A stretch of 64,000 nucleotides of DNA from CAJBVG01 sp943372995 (GTDB taxonomy: Bacteria; Bacteroidota; Bacteroidia; Sphingobacteriales; Sphingobacteriaceae): contig CALSAQ010000002.1 of assembly GCA_943372995.1 (NCBI GenBank), positions 1-64,000 of the forward strand. Direction: 5' to 3'. The notes below the pieces were generated by a model. It was given only the letters and a program-made list of their open reading frames with translations, had not been told where the DNA came from and made no database searches. Below are positions 17,411 to 24,255 of this stretch, piece after piece; the stretch's first letter is position 1; the number at the start of each line of letters is the position of its first letter. Position numbers and translations under genes: made by a program.

Positions 17411-18256
17411 ATGCATTTAATTGTCGACAGCGGAAGCACGAAGACCTTATGGTGTTTGGTAGATCAAGATATAATAGTAGAAGAGTATAGTACAGTAGGG
17501 CTAAACCCCTATGTCTGCTCTGTAGAGTTTATTAATGGGTTGATAATTAATGAAGTGATTGGTCGCTTAGCTCATAAGCCCGAAGCCATTTTTTTCTATG
17601 GCGCAGGTTGCTCTACTGAGGAGAACAAGAAAATTTTAAAGAATGCCCTTTTGCTAATTAACCCCAATGCTCATATTGAAGTGGAGCACGATTTGTTAGC
17701 AGTGGCCAGAGCTCTTTGTCAGAATAAACAGGGAATCGCAACAATACTTGGAACAGGTTCCAACTCTTGCTTATACGATGGAACAAATATTATTGCAAAC
17801 ACTCCCTCACTTGGATATATATTAGGTGATGAAGGTTCAGGTTCGTACATCGGCAAACAATTTTTATCCGATTTGTTTTATAACCGTGTTCCTGAAGAAA
17901 CAGCCATGGCATTTAAGAAAGATTATCCCGAAGAATTGAGTTATTATCTAACTAAAGTCTATAAAGAACCGAACGCCAATGCTTTCCTGGCTTCATTCTG
18001 TAAATGGATATCGGAGCATAAAGAAACACCATATTTTCATCAAATGTTAAGGCAATGTTTCTCTAGTTTTATCGAAAAGCAAATTAGTCCGTATGGTAAA
18101 AAGTATACGAATACAATACATTCACTGGGTTCAATTGCTTTTTATTTTTTGAATGAATGGAAAGAAGTAATTTTGCAGTATGGCTATCAGCTAGGGGAGC
18201 TTACGCAATCGCCTATTAACGGATTAGTCCAATATCACTCATCATGGAAAAAGTAA
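17411..18256 (+). CDS. BadF/BadG-family amino-sugar kinase (GlcNAc or MurNAc kinase, MurK-like)
   Basis: The 281-residue kinase has the ASKHA fold: phosphate-1 motif VDSGSTKTLW at the N-terminus, TILGTGSNS as phosphate-2, and GDEGSGSYIGKQ. Bacteroidota members of this family phosphorylate GlcNAc or MurNAc. It overlaps murQ by 13 bp, so translation is probably coupled. A MurNAc kinase would produce MurNAc-6-phosphate, the MurQ substrate, as in the Tannerella murTKQ cluster. On that basis I infer cell-wall sugar recycling, but specificity cannot be read from the sequence. Confidence 0.9.
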   Translation: MHLIVDSGSTKTLWCLVDQDIIVEEYSTVGLNPYVCSVEFINGLIINEVIGRLAHKPEAIFFYGAGCSTEENKKILKNALLLINPNAHIEVEHDLLAVARALCQNKQGIATILGTGSNSCLYDGTNIIANTPSLGYILGDEGSGSYIGKQFLSDLFYNRVPEETAMAFKKDYPEELSYYLTKVYKEPNANAFLASFCKWISEHKETPYFHQMLRQCFSSFIEKQISPYGKKYTNTIHSLGSIAFYFLNEWKEVILQYGYQLGELTQSPINGLVQYHSSWKK

Positions 18257-19050
18257 CAGAGAAAAGTTCAAAGTATACTCATTTGGAAAAAATGAGTGTA
18301 AAGGAACTGATAGAAAATATTAATAACGAAGACCAAACAGTACCTCTAGCGATAAAGAAAGTGTTACCTTCTATAGAAGCACTGATAGAAAGAATAGTAG
18401 AGCGTATGCAAAACAATGGTCGTTTGTTTTACATTGGAGCAGGAACCAGTGGTCGATTAGGTATTGTTGATGCGTCAGAATGCCCTCCAACTTTTGGTGT
18501 TCCGCATGGTTTAGTGGTAGGTATTATTGCTGGAGGAGATTCTGCAATTCGTAAAGCTGTAGAATTTGCAGAAGACGATATGAATCAAGCTTGGATAGAT
18601 TTACAAGAATATCAACCCAATAAAAACGATACAGTTATTGGCATCGCCGCTTCTGGAACAACTCCATATGTTATTGGTGGATTACAAAAAGCAAATCAAG
18701 CAGGGTTATTAACTGGAGCAATCGTTTGTAATGAAAATAGTCCGGTAGCTGCCGAAGCACAGTATCCTATTGAGGTGGTAGTGGGCCCTGAGTTTGTAAC
18801 AGGTAGTACTCGAATGAAATCTGGAACTGCACAGAAATTAGTGCTCAACATGATCTCTACTTCAGTAATGATAAAGCTAGGAAGAGTGAAAGGAAACAAA
18901 ATGGTGGATATGCAGTTATCAAACAATAAATTAATTGATAGAGGAGTTAAAATGATTATGGATGAGTTGCAAGTAGACGAAAAACTAGCATCCGAATTGT
19001 TAACTAAATATGGTAGTGTAAGAGCCGCTATTTCAAGTTATAAATTCTAA
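18244..19050 (+). CDS. murQ: N-acetylmuramic acid 6-phosphate etherase
   Basis: The 268-residue SIS-domain enzyme cleaves the lactyl ether of MurNAc-6-phosphate to give GlcNAc-6-phosphate and D-lactate in the cytosol. Key segments are YIGAGTSGRLGIVDASECPPTF, VVGIIAGGDSAIRKAVE, EDD with the catalytic Glu region, IAASGTTPYVIGG and TGSTRMKSGTAQK. It is somewhat shorter than Escherichia coli MurQ (about 298 residues) and lacks part of the C-terminal helical tail, which is usual in this phylum. The stop codon is part of the first heptamer of a 7-bp repeat tract. Confidence 0.97.
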   Translation: MEKVTEKSSKYTHLEKMSVKELIENINNEDQTVPLAIKKVLPSIEALIERIVERMQNNGRLFYIGAGTSGRLGIVDASECPPTFGVPHGLVVGIIAGGDSAIRKAVEFAEDDMNQAWIDLQEYQPNKNDTVIGIAASGTTPYVIGGLQKANQAGLLTGAIVCNENSPVAAEAQYPIEVVVGPEFVTGSTRMKSGTAQKLVLNMISTSVMIKLGRVKGNKMVDMQLSNNKLIDRGVKMIMDELQVDEKLASELLTKYGSVRAAISSYKF

Positions 19051-19107
19051 ATTACAAACTCTAAATTCTAAGTTACGAGATACGAACTACGAGATACGAA
19101 TTACGAA
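19045..19107. repeat. Degenerate 7-bp tandem tract after murQ
   Basis: Nine heptamers run in register: TTCTAAA, TTACAAA, CTCTAAA, TTCTAAG, TTACGAG, ATACGAA, CTACGAG, ATACGAA, TTACGAA. The first contains the murQ stop codon, and an A-run then leads into the next gene's ATG at 19113. The pattern NTNNNAN is kept while the sequence drifts. Confidence 0.8.
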
Positions 19108-19112
19108 AAAAA

Positions 19113-19679
19113 ATGCACGATATAGAACCTTTTTATAAATGGCGTGATGATTATATCTCATCGGAAGACGAACGTTCTCCTTTTTATGGAAAGGAATATT
19201 CGGAATTCGAATTCACAGATACCATATATAATTTTTACATACACCCGCAATGGGATTTCTTTGGTTCGCCTACTTTATACATGAAGATATTGTTTGTAGA
19301 TTATGATAGGAGGTATGCGATAATAGAATTTATTGGAGAGTGGAACGATTGCATTACCAACGACATCATGTTTCTTAAACGCGAAATTATTGAATTGATG
19401 GTTGATGAAGGGATTAATAAATTTATTCTGATAGGGGAAAATGTTTTGAACTACCATAGCTCCGACGATTGTTATTACGAAGAGTGGTTTCAAGATATTG
19501 ATGATGGATGGATAGCAGCAATAAACTTCCGCGAGCATGTAATCGATGAATTCAAAAGAAGTAATATAGACTATTACTTATCGTTTGGTGGGGAACTCGA
19601 CGATATTAATTGGAGATCTTTAAAGCCTTTGCAATTTTTTAAGCGAGTAGAAGAGCAATTGATGAAAAGACTAAACTAA
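19113..19679 (+). CDS. Hypothetical acidic protein
   Basis: The 188-residue protein has no signal peptide or membrane segment and is rich in Asp, Glu, Tyr and Trp (DDYISSEDERSPFYG, HPQWDFFGSPTLYMKI, DDCYYEEWFQDIDDGW). It looks like a compact alpha/beta cytosolic protein, with hydrophobic strands AIIEFIGEW and KFILIGENVL. I do not recognise a family or catalytic motif. The only context is that it follows murQ across a heptamer repeat tract and overlaps the end of phoU by four bases on opposite strands. Real because it is full-length with balanced composition. Function unknown. Confidence 0.75.
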   Translation: MHDIEPFYKWRDDYISSEDERSPFYGKEYSEFEFTDTIYNFYIHPQWDFFGSPTLYMKILFVDYDRRYAIIEFIGEWNDCITNDIMFLKREIIELMVDEGINKFILIGENVLNYHSSDDCYYEEWFQDIDDGWIAAINFREHVIDEFKRSNIDYYLSFGGELDDINWRSLKPLQFFKRVEEQLMKRLN

Positions 19680-20350
19680 AGTCCTTTCATCGCATTTTTA
19701 CCATGTCGGATAACTTTAGCTTCTACATAAAAAATAATTTCTTCAGCCATATTTTTCATTAAGTCGCCAGTACGCTCTAGTTTCTTTACTAACATTAATA
19801 AGCGTAGTGTATTTTCTATCTCCGAAGGGTTGGCAAGAATGTAGTTTGCAATTATTGTGTTTGCTTTGTTGTTGAGTATATTGAGTTCTACATCTTTTTC
19901 GAAAAGAGTTCTTGCATGCTCAGGATCGTCGTTTTCATAAGAACTGATGATGCTTTCAATCATGTCGATACAAATACTCGTCATGGTATCAATTTGTAAA
20001 TCTTTAATCAAAGTTTTGTCGAATGCTCGATCCAATTCTAGTACGAATGCTGCAATACCTTCTGCATTATCGCCCATACGCTCTAAGCTGGAGTTGCACT
20101 TTAATGTAGAGAATACGAAGCGTAGATCATTAGCAACTGGATTGAATAGAGCGAAAATATTTTCACAATCTTTATCAATTTTTAATTCGAAAGCATTTAC
20201 CCTCTTTTCATTGAAAACAACTTCATGCGCTAAATTGTTATCGAAGTGAATTAAAGCATGTCCACTTTTTTCGATTTGATTTTTCACCAACTCAGCCATC
20301 TCTATCAAATCTGATTTTAATTTCTTTAATTCAGTATGTAAATGATTCAT
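19676..20350 (-). CDS. phoU: Phosphate signalling/transport accessory protein PhoU
   Basis: The 224-residue all-helical protein has two PhoU three-helix repeats. Typical segments are ELKKLKSDLIEMAELV, KIDKDCENIFALFNPVANDLRFVFSTLK, SLERMGDNAEGIA and the second-repeat KKLERTGDLMKNMAEEIIF. ERxGDxxxxIA/MAE are the metal-binding E(D)xxxD signatures. PhoU restrains the Pho two-component response through the Pst transporter. It is the last gene of pst, but a 124-bp gap carrying twelve 7-bp repeats separates it from pstB, so its expression may be set separately. Confidence 0.96.
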   Translation of the reverse strand: MNHLHTELKKLKSDLIEMAELVKNQIEKSGHALIHFDNNLAHEVVFNEKRVNAFELKIDKDCENIFALFNPVANDLRFVFSTLKCNSSLERMGDNAEGIAAFVLELDRAFDKTLIKDLQIDTMTSICIDMIESIISSYENDDPEHARTLFEKDVELNILNNKANTIIANYILANPSEIENTLRLLMLVKKLERTGDLMKNMAEEIIFYVEAKVIRHGKNAMKGL

Positions 20351-20383
20351 AACTTAACTCTTTATAATTTAACTATTCACTCT

Positions 20384-20467
20384 CCATCTCACATCTCACA
20401 TCTCACATCTCACATCTCATATCTCATATCTCACATCTCATATCTCATATCTCACATCTCACATCTC
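20384..20467. repeat. Twelve-unit 7-bp tandem repeat between pstB and phoU
   Basis: Plus-strand units are CCATCTC, then ACATCTC or ATATCTC: one CCA, four ACA, two ATA, one ACA, two ATA, two ACA, all in register. A degraded thirteenth (TCATCTA) ends one base before the pstB stop codon at 20475. On the transcribed minus strand these read GAGATGT/GAGATAT. The tract is in the phoU leader and could vary in length by slippage. Confidence 0.95.
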
Positions 20468-20474
20468 TCATCTA

Positions 20475-21227
20475 TCACCCAAACCTACCCGTAATGTAAT
20501 TCTCTGTTTGTTCTTTTTTTGGTGCTGTGAAAATTTTCTTGGTATTGTCGAATTCAATAATTTCACCCATATACATAAAAGCAGTATTATCACTAATCCT
20601 TGCGGCTTGTTGCATGTTGTGAGTGACTACTAGTAATGTGTATTTATTTTTAAGCTCATAAATTAATTCTTCAATTTTTGCAGTAGAAATAGGATCCAAA
20701 GCCGAAGCGGGTTCGTCCATTAGAATAATAGAAGGTTCTACAGCTAGTGCTCTTGAAATACATAAACGTTGTTGTTGTCCTACAGATAAATGGATGGCAG
20801 GTTTGTGTAGAATGTCTTTTACTTCATTCCATAAAGCTGCCATTTGTAAACATTTCTCCACAGTTTCATCGATGTATTTTTTGTGTTTGATGTTATTTAC
20901 TCTCAACCCATATGCTACATTTTCGTAAATTGACATCGGAAATGGGTTTGCTTTTTGGAATACCATACCCACTTTTTTTCTATGCGCTGTAAGGTCAATT
21001 TTATCACTATAAATATCTTTGTGATCTATAGTGATGATGCCATTCATGTGGAAAGTCTGGATAATATCATTCATTCTATTGAAGCAACGCAACAGCGTAG
21101 ACTTGCCACATCCCGATGGTCCGATGAAAGAGGTTACCGTATTTGCAGGAATAGCAATGTTGATGTCTTTTAACACCTGTTGTTTCCCGTAGAATGTATT
21201 TAAATTTTTAGTCTCAATCTTATTCAT
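20475..21227 (-). CDS. pstB: Phosphate ABC transporter ATP-binding protein PstB
   Basis: The 250-residue ATPase energises high-affinity phosphate import. Walker A is GPSGCGKST, the Q-loop region is VFQKANPFPMSIYENVAYG (a PstB hallmark), Walker B is IILMDEPASALDP and the H-loop is LLVVTHNMQQ. The signature reads LSVGQQQRL instead of the usual LSGGQ; the second residue of the glycine pair is replaced by Val, which is worth noting but need not abolish function. The start is one base after the pstA stop. Confidence 0.97.
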   Translation of the reverse strand: MNKIETKNLNTFYGKQQVLKDINIAIPANTVTSFIGPSGCGKSTLLRCFNRMNDIIQTFHMNGIITIDHKDIYSDKIDLTAHRKKVGMVFQKANPFPMSIYENVAYGLRVNNIKHKKYIDETVEKCLQMAALWNEVKDILHKPAIHLSVGQQQRLCISRALAVEPSIILMDEPASALDPISTAKIEELIYELKNKYTLLVVTHNMQQAARISDNTAFMYMGEIIEFDNTKKIFTAPKKEQTENYITGRFG

Positions 21228-21228
21228 C

Positions 21229-22086
21229 CTATTGCATTTTTTTATACCATCGGTTTCTTAAATAAATAGCTAAGCCATTTAATAAAAATGTGATGCTTAA
21301 TAATATAATAATACCCGCAGCAGCTAGTCCAATGTACGCTTGCTGAGGTTTACTGATCCAGTGAAATATTTGTATTGATAATACAGTGTATTGATCCATT
21401 ATTCCTTCTGGTAAAAAAGGCACATAAACCAATGCGCCTACCACAATTAAAGGTGCGGTTTCACCAATTGCTCTAGATATAGATAAAATCATTCCTGTTA
21501 AAATTCCTCCATAAGCAGAAGGGATAATAACATTTTTTATGGTTTGCCAGGTGCTTGCGCCCATTGCTAACGACGCTTCTCTTAAAGAATTCGGTACCGA
21601 TTTTATGGCTTCACGTGTAGCTACAATAACAATTGGAATAACCAATAATGAAAGTGTGCTTGCTCCTGCGATAATACTATTTCCCCAACCACAGAGTCTA
21701 ACGAAAAGTTCCATGCCAAGTATTCCGTAGATAATAGATGGTACACCAGCAAGATTGATTATATTGGTTTCTAGGAATTTTGCAGATTTATTCTTCTTAT
21801 CTACAAATTCCTCTAAATAAATACCAGCACCTATGCCGATGGGAAATGAAATAAATACAGTAAGCAATAGTACAGTAATCATTCCGGCAATGGCGGTATA
21901 AACTCCTGTACTCTCAATATTTCTAGATGGGAGTGAACTTAAGAATGTCCAGTTTACATGCTTGATGCCTTTCGATACGATAACATATAATAACAGAGCT
22001 AAGGTAAGTAAACTCAATAGCGTACAAATAAGAGCAAAAGCCTCAAACAATTTATCTTTCCATATATTTATCCTGTTGTTACTCAT
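21229..22086 (-). CDS. pstA: Phosphate ABC transporter permease PstA
   Basis: The 285-residue inner-membrane protein has six predicted transmembrane segments and the EAA loop REASLAMGASTWQTIKNVIIPSAYGGILTG. FPIGIGAGIYLEEF is a conserved PstA segment and SRAIGETAPLIVVGAL is the phosphate-channel signature shared with PstC. It forms a heterodimer with PstC and overlaps its end by eight bases, so translation is coupled. No oddity seen. Confidence 0.96.
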   Translation of the reverse strand: MSNNRINIWKDKLFEAFALICTLLSLLTLALLLYVIVSKGIKHVNWTFLSSLPSRNIESTGVYTAIAGMITVLLLTVFISFPIGIGAGIYLEEFVDKKNKSAKFLETNIINLAGVPSIIYGILGMELFVRLCGWGNSIIAGASTLSLLVIPIVIVATREAIKSVPNSLREASLAMGASTWQTIKNVIIPSAYGGILTGMILSISRAIGETAPLIVVGALVYVPFLPEGIMDQYTVLSIQIFHWISKPQQAYIGLAAAGIIILLSITFLLNGLAIYLRNRWYKKMQ

Positions 22087-22999
22087 ATTTACTACTGAAT
22101 TTTCTTTTTACCCATAAGCTTACGTTATTGAGTAAAAAAGTAAAAATAAATAATACGATACCTGCTGCAAAAATACTATGGTGCTCTATAGTGTTTTCTG
22201 GAACATCACCTACACTTACCTGAATAATATAGGCAGAAATGGTTTCCATAGAATTTAATGGATTAATACTCATACGAGGTTGCTGACCAGCCGCTATTGC
22301 CACAATCATAGTTTCTCCAAATGCTCTAGAAATAGCAAGTATAATGGATACTATAATTCCTGATGATGCCGCAGGTAGCATTATTTTAAATGAGGTTTGT
22401 AATCTGGTCGATCCTAATGCATAGGCCGACTCTCTTAAATTATTTGGCAAAGACCTTAAGGCATCTTCGCTTAAAGAAGTAACATAAGGGATAATCATAA
22501 TCCCCATAACTAAACCAGCAGATAATGCATTGAAGGTACCTATGCTCGGAAAAATATGTTGAAGAATAGGAGTAACATATACTAATGCAAAAAAACCATA
22601 AATAACAGTAGGGATACTTGCGAGTATTTCTAATACAGGTTTTAGTATAGCCGATATTTTTCGGGGAGCATATTCGCTCAAGTAAATAGCAATAGTTAAT
22701 CCAATGGGGATAGCAACTAATACGGCAATTAAACTAGTAACTATAGAGCCAAGTAATAAAGGGAGTATCCCATAATTTTTAGTGTAAAAAAGTGGTGTCC
22801 ACTCTGTGCTAGTAAGGAATTCTATAATTGAAACCTTTTTGAAAAAACTAAAAGCATTAATGGTTAGCACACTTATTATTCCCAAACTAATGAGAATGGT
22901 TATAATACTGCATATTGCAAAAAAACCAATAATCAATTTTTCTTGAATTTTGGTGGTATTGTTGAATAGTCTTTCTATATAACTATAAACCTTTTGCAT
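22079..22999 (-). CDS. pstC: Phosphate ABC transporter permease PstC
   Basis: The 306-residue inner-membrane protein has six membrane segments, the PstC-type periplasmic loop (EFLTSTEWTPLF), IPIGLTIAIYLSEYAP and the EAA-like RESAYALGSTRLQTSFKIMLPAASSG. SRAFGETMIVAIAAG is the conserved channel motif. It overlaps pstS by 17 bases and pstA by eight, a tight operon order pstS-pstC-pstA-pstB-phoU. Confidence 0.96.
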   Translation of the reverse strand: MQKVYSYIERLFNNTTKIQEKLIIGFFAICSIITILISLGIISVLTINAFSFFKKVSIIEFLTSTEWTPLFYTKNYGILPLLLGSIVTSLIAVLVAIPIGLTIAIYLSEYAPRKISAILKPVLEILASIPTVIYGFFALVYVTPILQHIFPSIGTFNALSAGLVMGIMIIPYVTSLSEDALRSLPNNLRESAYALGSTRLQTSFKIMLPAASSGIIVSIILAISRAFGETMIVAIAAGQQPRMSINPLNSMETISAYIIQVSVGDVPENTIEHHSIFAAGIVLFIFTFLLNNVSLWVKRKFSSKYE

Positions 23000-23996
23000 T
23001 TTTAATTTTCAGTTCTTTTTGTAGGGTATTTACATTCAATAGTTCATCATCATTTAATATGGTGCCCTTAATGTTTTTATTAAAGCGTAGCATTATATCG
23101 GAGTATAAATCCGATTGAAGAGGAACACTTCCTGTTTCTTTCGATAAACGTGCAGCACTAGCAAGATAATAGTTTATAAATTTCTTTACCACTTCTTTTT
23201 CTGCAGATTTACTGTTGATGTATAAAAATTCAATTCTCGAAAGAGGTTGATATTTTCCAGTTTTTATATTCTCTTCTGTTGGGAGATACGCACCATCGCC
23301 ATTTTCTTTTTTTAAATCATCGATAGGAATTAATTTCAACTTGTTTTTATTTTCTAAATAATAAGATAAGCCGAAATATCCTAGCGCTCCTTTGATACCA
23401 GATACCCCCTGTACCAAAATATTATCATCTTCACTCGCGGTATAATCACCTCGTACCGCTTTTTTAGTCCCCACAATTTTCAAACTAAAATAATCGAAAC
23501 TCCCCGACGAAGGTCCAGCACCAAAAAGTGTTATGGGTAAATGAGGCCAACCAGAACGTATCTGGTCCCAGTATTTTATTTTTCCTTGAGCTTCCGGCTC
23601 CCATATTTTTTTTAATTCTTCTGTACTCAAATAATCTACAAAGTTATTTGCAGGATTAACGGCAACTACTAATGCATCACTTGATACTGGGAGTTCAATA
23701 AAGTCGATGTTGTTTTTTCTGCATTTTTCAATGTCTTCGCTGTTTAATTTTCGCGATGCATTTAAAATATCAATGTCATTTCTAACAAACTTTTTAAAAC
23801 CACCACCAGTACCCGAAACCCCGACTGTGATTTTTATCTCTGGATATACCGAGCGAAAATCTTCGGCAACAGCTTCGGTAAGTGGGAATAAGCTGCTAGA
23901 GCCATCGATGCGAATACGGTCTTCATAATTCCCCCAACAACCAGCCGAAAAACTGGATGCAACAAATAATAGGATATATAAACCGACTTTTTTCAT
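22983..23996 (-). CDS. pstS: Phosphate-binding lipoprotein PstS
   Basis: I start at the ATG giving MKKVGLYILLFVASSFSAGC (lipobox SAGC, Cys20); a second ATG 18 bases upstream is possible. The mature 318 residues are a periplasmic-binding protein that delivers phosphate to PstC/PstA. IRIDGSSSLFPLTEAVAEDF, GVSGTGGGFKKF (phosphate-binding loop with SGTGGG), GAGPSSGSFDYF and VQGVSGIKGALGYFGLSYY are the usual segments. As a lipoprotein it is probably tethered to the inner membrane or outer-membrane inner leaflet. Three phased TTAACA-like repeats lie 22 bases upstream. Confidence 0.96.
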   Translation of the reverse strand: MKKVGLYILLFVASSFSAGCWGNYEDRIRIDGSSSLFPLTEAVAEDFRSVYPEIKITVGVSGTGGGFKKFVRNDIDILNASRKLNSEDIEKCRKNNIDFIELPVSSDALVVAVNPANNFVDYLSTEELKKIWEPEAQGKIKYWDQIRSGWPHLPITLFGAGPSSGSFDYFSLKIVGTKKAVRGDYTASEDDNILVQGVSGIKGALGYFGLSYYLENKNKLKLIPIDDLKKENGDGAYLPTEENIKTGKYQPLSRIEFLYINSKSAEKEVVKKFINYYLASAARLSKETGSVPLQSDLYSDIMLRFNKNIKGTILNDDELLNVNTLQKELKIKNAKGL

Positions 23997-24017
23997 TCGC
24001 TTAACTTCATACAAATA

Positions 24018-24045
24018 TGTTAATCTAATGTTAACTTAATATTAA
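24018..24045 (-). promoter_or_regulatory. Putative Pho box: three 11-bp-phased TTAACA-like repeats
   Basis: On the minus strand TTAATA (24040-24045), TTAACA (24029-24034) and TTAACA (24018-24023) are spaced exactly 11 bases apart. PhoB/PhoP boxes in other bacteria are direct repeats at 11-bp spacing, and TTAACA is the Bacillus core. TATTTG at 24012-24017 could serve as the -7 region. The context (pstS) supports it; AT-rich DNA is the caveat. Confidence 0.45.
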
Positions 24046-24062
24046 GTGTTACATCTTATTAT

Positions 24063-24094
24063 TTTGTATTTCTTGCATTTATTTAGTTTATTTG
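24063..24094 (+). promoter_or_regulatory. Putative promoter of the metH riboswitch transcript
   Basis: TTTG (24063-24066) and TTTATTTG (24087-24094) sit 20 bases apart; the second differs from TAnnTTTG at one position. The expected transcription start, about 24100, coincides with the first base of the riboswitch P1 helix. Confidence 0.4.
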
Positions 24095-24099
24095 CATTG

Positions 24100-24192
24100 C
24101 TTATCTAGAAAGACGGAGGGAATAGACCCTGCGAAGTCTTAGCAACCTGTGCTAACAAGGTGCTAAAATCTACCTGTAAAGGGAATGATAAG
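24100..24192 (+). promoter_or_regulatory. SAM-I (S-box) riboswitch upstream of metH
   Basis: P1 strands CTTATC (24100-24105) and GATAAG (24187-24192) close the element. Inside are the S-box landmarks GACGGAGGGAATAGACCC, GCGAAGTCTTAGCAACC and AAGGTGCTAAAATC. It senses S-adenosylmethionine and should reduce metH-metF expression when SAM is plentiful. No intrinsic terminator follows; a second GATAAG at 24218-24223 may form an alternative P1 pairing. Confidence 0.93.
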
Positions 24193-24255
24193 AAGAAATC
24201 AACTCTCTGATTTTTCGGATAAGCCAGTATTATAGTGTTTATTTACAATGTATTA

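Noticed and set aside
20384..20467. Possible CRISPR array at the pstB-phoU gap
   Set aside because: The units are 7 bp with no spacers and no cas genes; it is a simple tandem repeat.
24235..24255. GTG start for metH at 24235
   Set aside because: It adds MFIYNVL before the conserved MDIKEIL start; the ATG at 24256 also puts the cobalt ligand at residue 759 as in the Escherichia coli enzyme.
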